From Poa pratensis (taxonomy: Eukaryota; Streptophyta; Magnoliopsida; Poales; Poaceae): a stretch of DNA of 64,000 nucleotides. Of this stretch, positions 12,968 through 24,869 are shown in pieces. The first letter of the stretch is position 1. Each line of letters opens with the position of its first letter. A program made the translations under genes and the position numbers. Location of the stretch: assembly GCA_947311845.1 (NCBI GenBank), contig CAMZMU010000111.1:23411023-23475022 (forward strand), in the 5' to 3' direction. The notes beneath the pieces were generated by a model. The model saw nothing but the letters and a program-made list of their open reading frames with translations. It was not told where the DNA came from and made no database searches.

Positions 12968-13595
12968 TCATGATATGACCACGAAATTATAAAAACGAAA
13001 GGATAAAGATGATACTGGGCACTCCCCCAAGCTTGGAACAAGCCAAGGGAGTGCCATTACCCCTTGACGATTTAGGCTTGATCTCTGGTGGCGACTCCTA
13101 ATGAGCTTCTCGACCAAATCCTTCAATTCATCTATCTTGTATGTGAGGATGCGGATCATCTCCGTATTGTGTTCGATGCGGTTCATGAACTGGTCAGAAG
13201 GTGAATCCCAGCTCTTGGAATTGTTTCCCCACTTCTCACTGGACTTAGGGCTTTCTTTTCCTGCATTGTTAGATCGATCTATATCCCAACAAGTAGGCAA
13301 CTCCATCTCCGGAACTCTCTCAAATTGATACTTATGGATGAGGGTATGGAAAGGGTTACTGGAGTTTGAGGCGAGTGTCTTGGGCAAAGATGACGCGATG
13401 CCTCACCACCCATGTTCAGTTCTTCACAGGATTGAAAGGGTTGGCAGTCACCCCGATGCTTGCAATAGTAGCGCGAGGACGTGGAGTTGAGTCTTCCTCT
13501 ACTTCATCATCGGTTTCGCTCTTGACCTCCTCCTCGATCCTCTGGTCCATGATGTCCTCCACGCCTCCTTGTTCGTTGTCGTTGGAGAAGACCAT
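12968..13595 (-). pseudogene. Element A third ORF (post-integrase, function unknown)
   Basis: An ATG at 13595 opens a 59-codon acidic frame (MVFSNDNEQGG...) ending in TGA at 13416. A second frame, 13387-12968, continues with a Pro/Ser-rich part and a likely amphipathic helix (MIRILTYKIDELKDLVEKLI). The two were probably one ORF before a frameshift near 13400. In Athila-type elements this position can hold an env-like ORF, but I see no signal peptide or membrane segment and do not call it env. It lies about 95 bases downstream of a TATA-like box. Confidence 0.6.
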
Positions 13596-13689
13596 GGCGC
13601 TCTAAATCTGAAAATAGTTCCTGGCAGAAAACAGCTCGAAACAAAACTCGACGAAAACACGATATACGGACCTCGGGAGATCCGGGTGA

Positions 13690-13830
13690 TTATATAGCAA
13701 AAAGTTTTACGACAAAAGGAAGGTACAGGACGAAACGGGGTCGGAGACGGGCTCCGAGGAGCCCACACGCACCCACGGCGCGGCCAGGGTGGGGCCCGCG
13801 CCCTGGGGTGGTGTGGTGCCCTCGGGCACC
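13690..13830 (-). promoter_or_regulatory. Possible internal promoter: GC hairpin plus TATA-like box upstream of ORF3
   Basis: On the minus strand a GC-rich hairpin (13830-13752), of the type otherwise found only in LTRs here, is followed by TATATAA at 13696-13690, a leader of about 95 bases, and the ORF3 ATG at 13595. This reproduces a promoter-like layout inside the element. It is inference from layout only. Confidence 0.45.
13752..13830. repeat. GC-rich hairpin inside element A internal region
   Basis: GCCCACACGCACCCACGGCGCGG pairs imperfectly with CCGCGCCCTGGGGTGGTGTGG. It is the only one of the six hairpins that lies outside an LTR. Confidence 0.75.
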
Positions 13831-13987
13831 GTTTCCTACCCTTTTCCGACTCATAATTTTCCATATTATGTAAAAACAAATATTTAAGTTGAAAGTAAAT
13901 CGCGAACTTTTTCTTACCGAAACTGTTACCTATTCCAAATCAGCTTTGCAGTTGTCTGAATTTGACTTTTTATAAAATCCTCTGGAG

Positions 13988-15360
13988 TTACCACTTTGAT
14001 AAATCAACATCTTCATTATAAGAATCTCCAGAAATGTAATGCTTGAGTCTTTGACCATTAACCACTTGTGGTCTGTCCCCATCTAGTGAATTGATTTTAA
14101 TCGCACCTGAGCGATAGACCTCCTCAATATAAGGTCCTTCCCATTTTGAAAGTAATTTTCCTGCAAAAAATCTGAGACGAGACCTATACAATAAAACTTT
14201 TTCACCTACGTTAAATTCTCTCTTAAGAATTCTTCTATCATGCCATTGCTTAACTTTCTCTTTAAAGAGCCTAGCATTTTCATAAGCTGCATTTCTCCAT
14301 TCATCTAAAGAATTCAAATTAAGCAATCTCTTTTTACCGGCAAGTTTAAAATCTCTATTAAGTTCTTTCACCGCCCAATAGGCTTTATGTTCTAATTCTA
14401 GAGGCAAATGACAAGCTTTTCCATAAACCATTTTGTAAGGAGACATTCCCATAGGATTTTTATAAGCAGTTCTATAAGCCCACAAAGCATCGTTAAGCTT
14501 TTTAGACCAATTTTTTCTAGATTTATTAACAGTCTTTTGCAAAATAGACTTAATCTCTCTATTTGATAATTCTACTTGACCACTTGTTTGGGATGATATG
14601 GTGAAGCAATTCTATGATTAACATCATACTTAGCTAGAGTTTTTCTAAAAGCACCATGAATAAAATGAGAACCACCATCAGTCATGAGATATCTAGGCAC
14701 ACCAAACCTAGGAAGATAATATCTTTAAGCATTTTTAATGATGTCTCACCATCAGCACTAGAAGTTGGTATAGCTTCTACCCATTTAGTAACATAATCAA
14801 CAGCAACAAGTATGTGAGTATAACCATTTGAGGAGGAAAAGGACCCATAAAGTCAAATCCCCAACAGTCAAAGGTTCAATAACAAGAGAATAATTCATAG
14901 GCATTTCATTACGTCTACTAATGTTACCTACTCTTTGACATTCATCACATGATAAAACAAATTTTCTAGCATCTCTAAAAAGGGTAGGCCAATAAAAACC
15001 TGATTGTAGAACCTTTTGCGCAGTTCTATCTCCAGCGTGATGTCCTCCATAAGCACTTCCATGGCATTTGCTCAATATTTCTTTCTGTTCATACTCAGGA
15101 ACACATCTTCGCATAATGCCATCTACTCCTTCTTTATACAAATGTGGGTCATCCCAAAAATAATGCCTCAAATCATAAAAGAACTTTCTTCTTTGCTGAG
15201 CTGTAAAGGTCGGAGGCAAATACTTGGCAACAATAAAATTAGCATAATCAGCATACCAAGGACTTTCGCGTGAGCTTACCTTTATCGCAGCCAATTGTTC
15301 ATTTGGAAAACTATCATTAACAGGTATAGGATCATCTGAAATGTTTTCTAATCTAGACAA
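13988..15360 (-). pseudogene. Element A integrase region (broken)
   Basis: Segment 15360-14797 holds the zinc-binding HHCC region (..CHGSAYGGHHAGDRT.. and CDECQRVG). In between, the DNA still shows MTDGGSHF (second catalytic Asp) near 14690. Segment 14542-13988 carries the integrase C-terminal part (LNDALWAYRTAYKNPMGMSP.., KWEGPYIEE). At least three single-base deletions break it (near 14860, 14720 and 14590). Integrase inserts the cDNA into the genome. This copy cannot encode it. Confidence 0.9.
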
Positions 15361-15395
15361 ATTATCAGCAACAGGATTTTCAGCACCTTTCCTAT

Positions 15396-15698
15396 CTACA
15401 TATGTAAATCAAATTCTTGCAGTAAAAGTACCCATCTTATGAGCCTAGGCTTAGCATCTTTCTTTTCCATAAGGTATCTAATAGCAGCATGATCAGTGTG
15501 AATAGTAACTTTTGAATCAACAATATAAGGTCTAAATTTATCACAAGCAAAAACAACTGCTAAAAATTCCTTTTCAGTAGTAGCATAATTCTTTTGAGCG
15601 GCATCAAGTGTTTTACTAGCATAATGAATAACATTTAACTTCTTGTCTACCCGCTGTCCAAGAACAGCTCCTACAGCAAAATCACTAGCATCACACAT
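15396..15698 (-). pseudogene. Element A RNase H fragment
   Basis: The residues [14 protein letters not shown] and the TDHAAIRYL motif identify the RNase H domain that follows RT in gypsy elements. It is out of frame with RT (upstream) and with IN (downstream). The join to IN shows a one-base loss near 15400. Confidence 0.9.
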
Positions 15699-15760
15699 TA
15701 TTTCAAAAGGTAAAGTCCAATCAGGAGGTTGAACAACAGGAGCTGTGATTAAAGCCTTTT

Positions 15761-17194
15761 TTAGAGTTTCAAAAGCTTCCTTGCAATCATCATCAAAAAC
15801 AAAAGGTACATCTTTTTGAAGAAGATTAGTGAGGGGTTTTGAAATTTTAGAAAATCTTTAATAAACCTCCTATAAAAACCGGCATGACCAAGAATACTAC
15901 GGATACCTTTCACATCCCTTGGACAGGGCATTTTCTCGATTGCTTCAACTTTAGCTCTGTCCACTTCAATACCTCTTTCAGAAATTTTGTGCCCTAGGAC
16001 AATTCCTTCATTAACCATGAAATGACATTTCTCCCAATTAAGAACAAGATTAGTCTCCTCACATCTCTGCAAAACTTTATCAAGATTGTGCAAGCAATTA
16101 TCAAAGGAAGTTCCGTAGACGGAAAAATCGTCCATGAATACTTCCACAATTTCTTCACAAAAACCATGAAAAATAGCAGACATGCATCTTTGGAACGTAG
16201 CAGGAGCATTACACAAACCAAAAGGCATACGTCTATAAGCATAAGTTCCATAAGGACAAGTAAAAGTAGTTTTCTCTTGATCTTGTGCTTTAACAGCAAT
16301 TTGTGAGAATCCAGAATAACCATCAAGGAAACAAAAATGAGTTTTCTTAGACAACCTTTCTAACATTTGATCAATAAAAGGCAAAGGATAATGATCTTTC
16401 TTAGTTACTTTATTGACCTTTCTAAAATCAATGCACATCCTATACCCAACTACTACTCTTTGAGGAATAAGTTCATCATTTTCATTTGGTACAACAGTAA
16501 CTCCTCCTTTCTTAGGGACACAATGCACAGGACTTACCCATCTACTATCAGCAATAGGATAAATTATACCAGCATCAAGAAGTTTTAATACCTCATTTCT
16601 TACCACTTCTTTCATCTTAGGGATCAAGCGACGCTGATGCTCAACAACAGGTTTTGCATCGGGTTCAATGTTGATGGCATGTTGACATATAGTAGGAGAA
16701 ATCCCCTTTAAATCATCCAAAGTGTATCCCATAGCTCCTCGATGTTTCTTTAGTACTTCTAATAACCTTGCTTCTTCATTACCTGAAAGTTTAGAACTAA
16801 TAATAACAGGATATACTTTCCTTTCATCAAGATAAACATACTTAAGATTATCAGGTAAAGGTTTTAAATCGAAGACAGGATCTTCCTTAGGAGGCGCTGA
16901 GGTACCCAAATCTTCCACAGGCAAATTATGCTTAAGTATTGGTGGTTGACGAAGAAAGGCATTGTCAATCTCATTCCTCTCCTCCATAAATACTTCACTT
17001 TCGTGTTCCTCCATGAATTGCTGCAAGGCATTGTTAGGAGCAACAGCAATAGAAGCAAGTTGTTCAATTGAAATTCTCATTAGGTAATTCAGTTTCATAA
17101 AGTTTTTACCAAACTTAGAGAAATTAAACTCATAAGATTCTCCATTAAATTTAGTGTAAATTTTCTCTTTCTTACAATCTATAATGCACCACAT
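15761..17194 (-). pseudogene. Element A reverse transcriptase
   Basis: A 477-codon open stretch includes the region linking PR to RT and the complete RT core. Visible landmarks are SRWVSPVHCVPKKGG, YRMCIDFRKVNKVT, PFGLCNAPATFQR and the catalytic VFMDDFSVYG (xxDD motif). After FYRRFIKDF a frameshift turns the end into unrelated residues and separates it from RNase H. The RT core itself has no internal stop, and it is the best preserved part of A. Confidence 0.93.
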
Positions 17195-17673
17195 GTATTC
17201 AAGAAAGGCCTACCAAAAATAATGGGACAAGCTTTACTAGCAACAGAACCAAGTACTAGAAAATCAGCAGGGTATTTAGTCTTACCACATAAAACTTCAA
17301 CGTCTCTCACAATACCAATTGGAGAGATAGTTTCTCTATTAGCAAGCTGAATAACCACATCAATCTCCTCAAGTTCGCAAGGACCAATTTCATGCATAAT
17401 TTCTTTATAAAGATCAAAAGGAATAGCACTAGAACTTGCACCAATATCACATAAACCATAATAGCAATGTTCTCCTATTTTGACTGAAAGCACAGGAACA
17501 CTTGTTTTCCTAGCTCTACTGGGATGTGAAACAATATTAGAGGCATCTTCACAAAAGATAATATGTCCTCCTTCTACATTTTCAGTTACCAAATCCTTTA
17601 CTATTGCTATTGTGGGTTCAACCGCTATTTGTTCAGCAGGTTCTAAAGCTTTCTTTGCACTTTTATTAACCAC
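17179..17673 (-). pseudogene. Element A aspartic protease
   Basis: The retropepsin-like active site reads CDIGASSSAIPF, with D-I-G-A replacing the commoner D-T/S-G-A, and a downstream flap-like PIIFGRPFL. It overlaps the RT segment by 16 bases in another frame, so the original polyprotein is broken here. Confidence 0.85.
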
Positions 17674-17678
17674 ACTAG

Positions 17679-18626
17679 CTATGATAGAATGTTCCTAATT
17701 TTAACAGGAAAAGGTGGTTTCTCAATATAAGGTTCTGGCAAGATACGATCAACTGTATGAACTTCAATGTTTTTAATATTGGCAGAATTAGTATTATCTT
17801 TGTAAGGCAAATGATACTTATTGCAACTTTCTTTAGGAACATCAAGATAAGAGGCAAAAGCCTTGTAACAGTTTGCAATAACTTGAGAATCAAGACCATA
17901 CATATCATAGAGATTACGAAAATTATCAGTATTCATAAAAGTTTAATGCATTCGTAATCATACTTTATACCTGATTCTCTACCTTTGTCGTTCTCCCATC
18001 CTTCAGTATTTTCCTCAATCCGATCAAGAAGGTCCCATTTAACTTCCTCTTTATTACGCGTAAATGATCCAGCACAAGAGGTATCCAATAGAGTTTTATC
18101 TTGAAGAGAAAGCCTTGCATAGAAGTTATCAATAACACATTACCAGGAAGCTCATGAATGGGGCATTTGAGCATTAATGATTTCAATCTCCCCCACGCTT
18201 GGGCAATACTTTCTCCATCATGAGGCCAAAAATTATATATATGATTCCGATCTTGATGAATTTCACTAGGAGGATAAAATTTAGAATAAAAGAGAGGCAC
18301 AATCTCCTCCCAGCCAATAGAACGCCCATTTTCAGCATCCTATACCATTTTGCAGCTTTACCAGTCAACGATATAGAAAACAATTTCTTCTTGACCTCTT
18401 CCATTGAAATACCTGCACACTTGAACAACTCGCATAATTCATGAATAAATAGCAAATGATCCCCAGGAGGGACAGTTCCATCTCCTGCATAGCGGTTATT
18501 CGTAACTCGTTCAACAATTTTCATAGGTATTTTAAATGGAATTACTTGATCAGGTGGTTCCTCTTCTACTACCGTAGCAGTGGTAGTAGTATTTCCAAAC
18601 AGGGATTCAAATGGAGATCTCTCCAT
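17679..18626 (-). pseudogene. Element A gag (broken)
   Basis: The ATG at 18626 opens MERSPFESLFGN..., followed by a typical plant retrotransposon gag core (KLFSISLTGKAAKWYRML, then in another frame FYPPSEIHQDRNHIYNFWPH and SLMLKCPIHELPGN, then YKAFASYLDVPKE). At least two frameshifts (near 18330 and 18130) and a stop before PR break it. Gag forms the cytoplasmic virus-like particle. Confidence 0.88.
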
Positions 18627-18713
18627 GATAAAATAAAGTAGCAAGCAGAAATAAAAACAGCACCTACAGTAAAAGTTTCCCTTACCAATTCCACTCACCA
18701 ATAGCGCTTCACT

Positions 18714-18730
18714 CCCCGGCAACGGCGCCA
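18714..18730 (-). other. Element A primer-binding site (tRNA-Asp)
   Basis: The plus strand reads CCCCGGCAACGGCGCCA, identical to the 3' end of plant tRNA-Asp including CCA, so the minus-strand element is complementary to it. It lies 11 bases inside the 5' LTR. Use of tRNA-Asp is characteristic of the Athila group. Confidence 0.9.
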
Positions 18731-18741
18731 GAAAATAGTCT

Positions 18742-19840
18742 TGATGACCCACAAGTATAGGGGGTGTATCGTAGTACTTTCGATAAATAAGAGTGTCGAA
18801 CCCAACGAGGAGCAGAAGGTGCTGACAAGGAGTTTCGGTAAAGGTTTCACTGTAAATGCTAGCAGACAAGTTTTTAGGGGTTTTTGATATAGCAGGTAAA
18901 TAAAATGCGAGTAAGTAAAAGACAGTAATAATAATTGCAGCGAGTGGCCCAATCCTTTTTAGAGCAAAGGACAAGCCGGTTGGTTTACTTATGATGACAA
19001 AATGTTCTTGAGGACACACGGGATTCTAGTCAAGTGCTTTCGCTTCACATAGTTGATTAATCTTCATTGTTTTGATAAGTGTTGTGTGGGTGAACCTATG
19101 CTAATGCACCGCCCTTACTTGGACTAATACATACTTGTGATTATACCCTTGCAAGCATCCGCAGTTACAAGAAAGTAATTAAGATAAATCTAACCACAGC
19201 CTTAAACTCTGAGATCCTACGCTCCCTTGTGCACCGGTATACTAACGGGGGTTTAGGTTTCTGTCACTCCGGCAACCCCACAATTAGCAACCAAATACAC
19301 AATGCATTCCTCTAGGCCCATAAAGGTGAAGTGTCATGTAGTCGACGTTCACACGACACCACTAGAAGAATAGCACCACAACTTAAATATCAAACCATTA
19401 AATATTACTCAACATAATTCCACTACTAACAGCGTGACTTCTCCCATGTCCTCAAGAACTAAAAACTACTCACAGACATCATATGGATCATGATCAGAGG
19501 TGATATAATGATGATAACAATCTGAACATATACTTTAATTCACCGATAAAACTCAATAGCATCAACCACAAGGAGTAATTAACACCGGGAGAGTTTCCCC
19601 TATGAACTAAACAAAGTATAGCCCTAGATGTTACAGCGGAACGAGATGGTGCAGCGGTGATGGTGGTGACGGTGATGATGATGATGATGATCCCGATGAA
19701 GTCCAGCGCGATGACGATGAGGATGGCGATGATCTCCCCCTCCGGGAGGGAATTTCCCCGGCAGATTTCTCCCTGCCGGAGAGCTTTTTCTCTCTGTTGT
19801 TTCCGCCTCGTGGAGGCGGCGGAATATTTCTTCTCCAACT
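18742..19840 (-). repeat. Element A 5' LTR, inner part
   Basis: This is the PBS-proximal 1.1 kb of the LTR. It is cut at 19840 by element B (TSD CAACT 19836-19840) and resumes at 39653. Confidence 0.94.
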
Positions 19841-19872
19841 TGTGGCACCCCGATCCAGATGATCGAGTCACC

Positions 19873-21420
19873 TGATGCAAGACGTACTTGCTCGTTGGGA
19901 GACCCCAAGAGGAAGGTTTGATGTAGCCTAGCAGCAAGTTTTCCCTCAGTATGAAACCAAGGTTTATCGAACCAGTAGGAGTAACGATTCTTCAGAAGGT
20001 TGTTGGCGGCGCCGTTACTCGATCACCAACGTGGACCTGCACACAACACAATCAAAGTACTTTGCCCCAACGAAACAGTGAGGTTGTCAATCTCACCGGC
20101 TTGCTGAAAACAAAGGATTAAACGTCTCGTGTGGAAAATGAGTATTAAATTGCAGCGAATGAAAAAGGAACAGTTTGCAGTTTGTGGTTTAATCAATGTA
20201 AAAGAATGGACCGGGGTCCACAGTTCACTAGTGGTGTCTCTCCATAAAGATATAACATGTTGGGTAAACAAATTACAGCTGGGCAATTGACAAATAGTGA
20301 GCGCATGACAATGCATATACATGGCATGATGATTACTATGATATTTAATTGGGCATTACGACAAGATACATAGACCGTTATCCAACAGCGTCTATGACTA
20401 ATAATCCACCGCCGGGTTGTCATCCGAGTTCCCCGTTGGTATTAAGTTGCAAGCAACGGATAATCGCATTAAGTAAAGCGCGTAATGTAAACAAACACAT
20501 ATGCCCGTGGACATAGCATCGTTAGGTTATCCCTAGTGGCAACAGCACATCCATAACCTTAGAACTTTCTGTCACTGTCCCAGATTAACGGAGGCATGAA
20601 CCCACTATCTAGCATAAATACTCCTCTTGGAGTTACAAGCATCTACTTGGCCAAAGCATCTACTAGTAACGGAAAGCATGCAAGATCTAAATAACATAGA
20701 TAGATTGATAATCAACTTGACATAATATTCAATATTCATCGGATCCCAGCAAACACAACATGTAGCATTACAATAATATGATCTTGATCATGTAGGGCAG
20801 CTCACAAGATCTAAACATGATGGCACAAATGGAGAGACAACCATCTAGCTACTGCTATGGACCCGTAGTCCAAGGATGAACTACTCACGCATCACTCGGA
20901 GGCAGGCATGGCGATGTAGAAGCCTCCGGTGACGATTCCCCTCTCCGGCAGGGTGCCGGGAAGAGGTTCTGACCCTCCCGAGCTAGGGTTGACGGCGGCG
21001 GCGTCTCTGGAACTTTTCGTGGATATTTGCTCAGGCTTAGGGTTTTCGCGTCGGGGGGAATAAGTAGGCGAAAGGGCGGCGGCTGGCGACCCCCGTGGGG
21101 CCCACACCACCCAGGGCGCGCAGGGGGGCCCGCGCCCTGGTGCGTGTGGGGCCCCGTGGCCCTCCTCTGCTGCTTCTTCTCCATCATGTGTTCTGGTAAA
21201 ATAGGACCCCGTGAAGTTTCGTCCAATTCCGAGAATATTTCCAGACTAGCTTTTCTGGAATACAAAAACAGCAGAAAACAGGAACTGGCACTTCGGCATC
21301 TTGTTAATAGGTTAGTCCCAAAAATGTATAAAAGTGATATAAAGTAGATGCAAAACATGTAGCAATTGGTATAAAACAAGCATGGAACATCAAAAATTAT
21401 GATACGTTTGAGACGTATCA
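19873..21420 (-). repeat. Element C 3' LTR
   Basis: 1548 bp, TG...CA. By eye it differs from the 5' copy at about 3.5 percent of positions, including many one-base indels in the GC-rich part around 21030-21200. It holds a hairpin at 21089-21162. Confidence 0.93.
21089..21162. repeat. GC-rich hairpin, LTR C copy 1
   Basis: CCCCCGTGGGGCCCACACC and CAGGGCGCG pair with CGCGCCCTGG and GTGTGGGGCCCCGTGG. Confidence 0.75.
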
Positions 21421-21434
21421 GCATCCCCAAGCTT
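21421..21434 (-). other. Element C polypurine tract
   Basis: On the minus strand AAGCTTGGGGATGC abuts the 3' LTR. It is very similar to the tract of element A (AAGCTTGGGGGGT). Confidence 0.8.
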
Positions 21435-24432
21435 AGTTCCTACTCGTCCTCGAGTAGGTAAACGATAAAAACAAAATAATTTTTGAGGTGACATGCTACT
21501 ATCATAATCTTGATCAATAATATTGCAAGGCACATGTAAATGAATGAAGTGATCCAAGTCAATGGTCTATAATTTGCTATCAAATAGATAATGAGTAAAC
21601 AATGAATCACACAAGCTAAACGTTTTCATGAATAGTACTTTCGAGACAAGCATCAAAGTTTTGCATAAGTGTTAACTCATAAAGCAATAGTTTCTAAAAA
21701 GGTATTCAATCAACACAAAGGAAGAATTAAGTTTCAGCATTTGCTTCAACTTTCAACATATTTATCTCATGGATATTGTCAACACAAAGTAGTATAACAA
21801 GTCCAATACGTTGCATATAACGCATGTTGTAACAAAATTGACACTAGTGTTTGCTTGTGGAAGACAGAAAGAATAGGAAAACTGACTCAACATAAAAGTA
21901 AAAGAAAGGCCCTTCGCAGAGGGAAGCAGGGATTAAATCATGTGCTAGAGCTTTTAGGTTTTTGAAAGCATATAGAGATTGCATAAAATATTTGATACTC
22001 CTCCCAACCTTGCTAACACAAGCCATGGCTAACCGAATCCTCGGGTGCCTTCCATCAATCACATACCATGGAGGAGTATCTATTTTTGAGAGGTGTTTGT
22101 TAATTGTCAACGAATGGTAGCGGGTGAGAACAGTATTCTACCTGTCAAACGGACTTTTAAGAGCGGCTCCCATGAAGGACGTTATTTCTACCAGCAAGGC
22201 AGATCATCCCTTTTCTCTTTGGTTTACACACATTCAGGTATTTCACTGTTTGTCATTGCTTACTGATGAATCAGGGCAAAAGTGTGAAGAGAATTAATTG
22301 GTTAAAGTTGTAATTAATTGGGACTGGGCACCCCGTTGCCAGCTCTTTTTGCAAATTAGGATAAGCGGATGTATATGCCACTAGTCCAGGTGTAAAAGTC
22401 CATTACAAAGAATAAAGAATAACCACACTAATTCCTCATGAGCTAGTAAACATTGACACAAAAAGGGAATAATAACATTTTGAATAATTTAAAGGTAGCA
22501 CATGAAAAATTTACTTGGAGTGGCAAGGAAATACCACATATAGGTAGTTATGGTGGACACAAATGGCATGGATTTTGGCTCAAGGATTTGGATGCACGAG
22601 AAGCATTCCCTCTCAGTACAGAGTTTAGGCTAGCAAGGTTATGTAAGCAAACAAGAATATCAACCCGTACACCAAGTTTTATATGACAAACATATTGCAA
22701 ACGTTATAAGACTTCATACCGTCTTCCTTGTTAACCAAACCCGTTATTAGAAAATATCTAGACCTTAGAGATACCACCGATGCAAACCAAATTTTCAACA
22801 AGCTTTACGGTAGTTCTTCACTAATAGGCTTAACTCATGTGATGCACAATTTAATCATGATCTACTTGTTAACTCAAAACAATTGACAAGCATCAAGTTA
22901 TCCATTAGTGATCTACAAGATTAAGCAAGTTTTTCCTTATACCAATTACCACATGCAACATTTTCTGAACCAACCAAACACCAATCAATTTATTTAATCA
23001 ACTCTCCAAACAAATATAAGTGAAGCAAGAGAGTACTTTCTACAAAAGAAAGCTAATAGCTCTGAAAGAGATACATGAAAACAAGAGCTAAAAGCTGAAC
23101 AGCGCTAGATATGAATACTCAACAAATATAAGTGAAGAATAGGAGTATTCTCATGAAAAAGCGGAGCGTGTCTCTCTCCCAATCAAGAATGCTAGGGTCC
23201 AGTCAAGCTTTATTGAAAATAAAAGCAATACTGAAAATAAAAGCACACAGACGCTCCAAGAAAAGCACATATGATGTGAAAGAATTAAAATATAGTTTCA
23301 CTAGAGATGACCTGATAATTTTGCGATGAAGAAGGGGATGCCTTGGGCATCCCCAAGCTTAGACGCTTGAGTCTTCTTGAAATATGCTGGGGAGATCCAT
23401 GGGAGCCTCCCCAAGCTTAAGCTCTTCACTCTTCTTGATCCTATATCATCCTTCTCTCTTGACCCTTGAAAACTTCCGTCACACCAAACTCAAAGTAGAT
23501 CTCATTAGAGGGTTAGTGCATAATCAAAAACTCACATGTTCTATAAAGACGCAATATGATTTTACTTTAAACATTAGCTACAGCCACTGATGTTATGTGA
23601 AGCTCTTCCACCCAAAAAAGAATTTCACTCAACACTAGTAAAAGAGAGAATGCAAAATAAAAAGGCATAATCTGTCTAAAACAGAACAGTCCGCAAAGAC
23701 GAATTTTTTCGAGGCACTTACACACTCAGATCGAGAAACTTGAACTAATGAAAGATTCAGACATTCATAAAGATTACGCACAAAAAATTTCAGATTTTTT
23801 AACAATCTGGTGATTTTAAATTTCGTACAGTGACAGCAAAAATCTGTTTCTGCGCAGCAATCAAAATTAAGCATCCTTAACATTAGAGGCTACTCTTGGC
23901 ACAACAATGCGAGAAAATAAAGATACAAAGGAGTTGCTACAGAAGTAAACAACTCCTTGACTCAATAAAAGAAAAATTGCAGAAAAATAAAATGGGTTGC
24001 CTCCCATAAGCGCTTTTCTTTAACGCCTTTTAGCTAGGCACAAAGCATGCATCAAGTATTACCAAGTGAAGAAGCATCAAAGAGAGGTCGGAAGTTTTCT
24101 CAACAATGCATTTATCTTGTCTATATAGGTTTCAGAATTCCCTTTCTCAATACCCTAGGCTCATCATATTCATCAAATGGGTTTTCAGGAACAATCCAAT
24201 CAAAATTCTTTTCTAGTGCCTCTGCATTCCTATAAGCTTAAAAGGTATTGGTATTTTAACTTCCCCCTCCATTAGTTTCTTTAGTGTACTTAACCTCTCT
24301 TTTCAAGTTTTTCAAGTGTATTAACAATATCAATAAATACCAAGCATCTTATATTTAATAAAAACTTTTCTAGCTTCCCTAGCAACATCACCAAATTCTT
24401 TAAGTAGGGTTTCTAAAACAAAATCTTTCTTT
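21435..24432 (-). other. Element C interior without coding domains
   Basis: It is AT-rich, and 21881-22680 is homologous to the 3' interior of A. I see no gag or pol motif on either strand. Confidence 0.7.
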
Positions 24433-24648
24433 TCACCATCCCGTATCATGAAGTTTTAGAAACATGTGCTGCATTATGGGACTAAGATTGACAAATCGAG
24501 CTTCCAACATGTGAACTAGAGAAGCTGTAGCAATTTCATAATTTGGAGCAAGTTCTACCAAGGATCTATCTTCAAAATCTTCAACCATACTAACATGATT
24601 AAAGAATTCCTCAATGTTATCTCTTCCAATGATAGACCCACTACCCAC
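24433..24648 (-). pseudogene. Short ORF of element C, unknown function
   Basis: A 71-codon frame near the 5' end of the interior, SIIGRDNIEEFFNHVSM..., AATASLVHML-like and FVNLSPIMQHMF. It is acidic and helical in look, with no start codon clearly in context and a stop just upstream. It sits where gag would be expected, but I cannot link it to gag. Confidence 0.35.
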
Positions 24649-24843
24649 AGATATTTCTTTTTATACTTAGGGAGAAGCATGATGAAATAACAAACTAAAC
24701 GAAAATAACTAGATGCAAGTAACTAATTTTTTTGTGTTTTTGATAATTGAAAGCAAACAAGATAAAATAAAATAAACTAAGCAAGACAAAAACAAAGTAA
24801 AGAGATTGGAAGTGTGAAACTCCCCTTGCAGAAGACTGCTACT

Positions 24844-24860
24844 CCCCGGCAACGGCGCCA
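24844..24860 (-). other. Element C primer-binding site (tRNA-Asp)
   Basis: It has the same 17 bases, CCCCGGCAACGGCGCCA on the plus strand, as in element A, and lies nine bases inside the 5' LTR. Confidence 0.9.
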
Positions 24861-24869
24861 GAAAAAGCT

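Noticed and set aside
12968..13387. Idea that ORF3 of element A is an envelope gene
   Set aside because: There is no signal peptide, membrane segment or cysteine pattern. The position alone is not enough.
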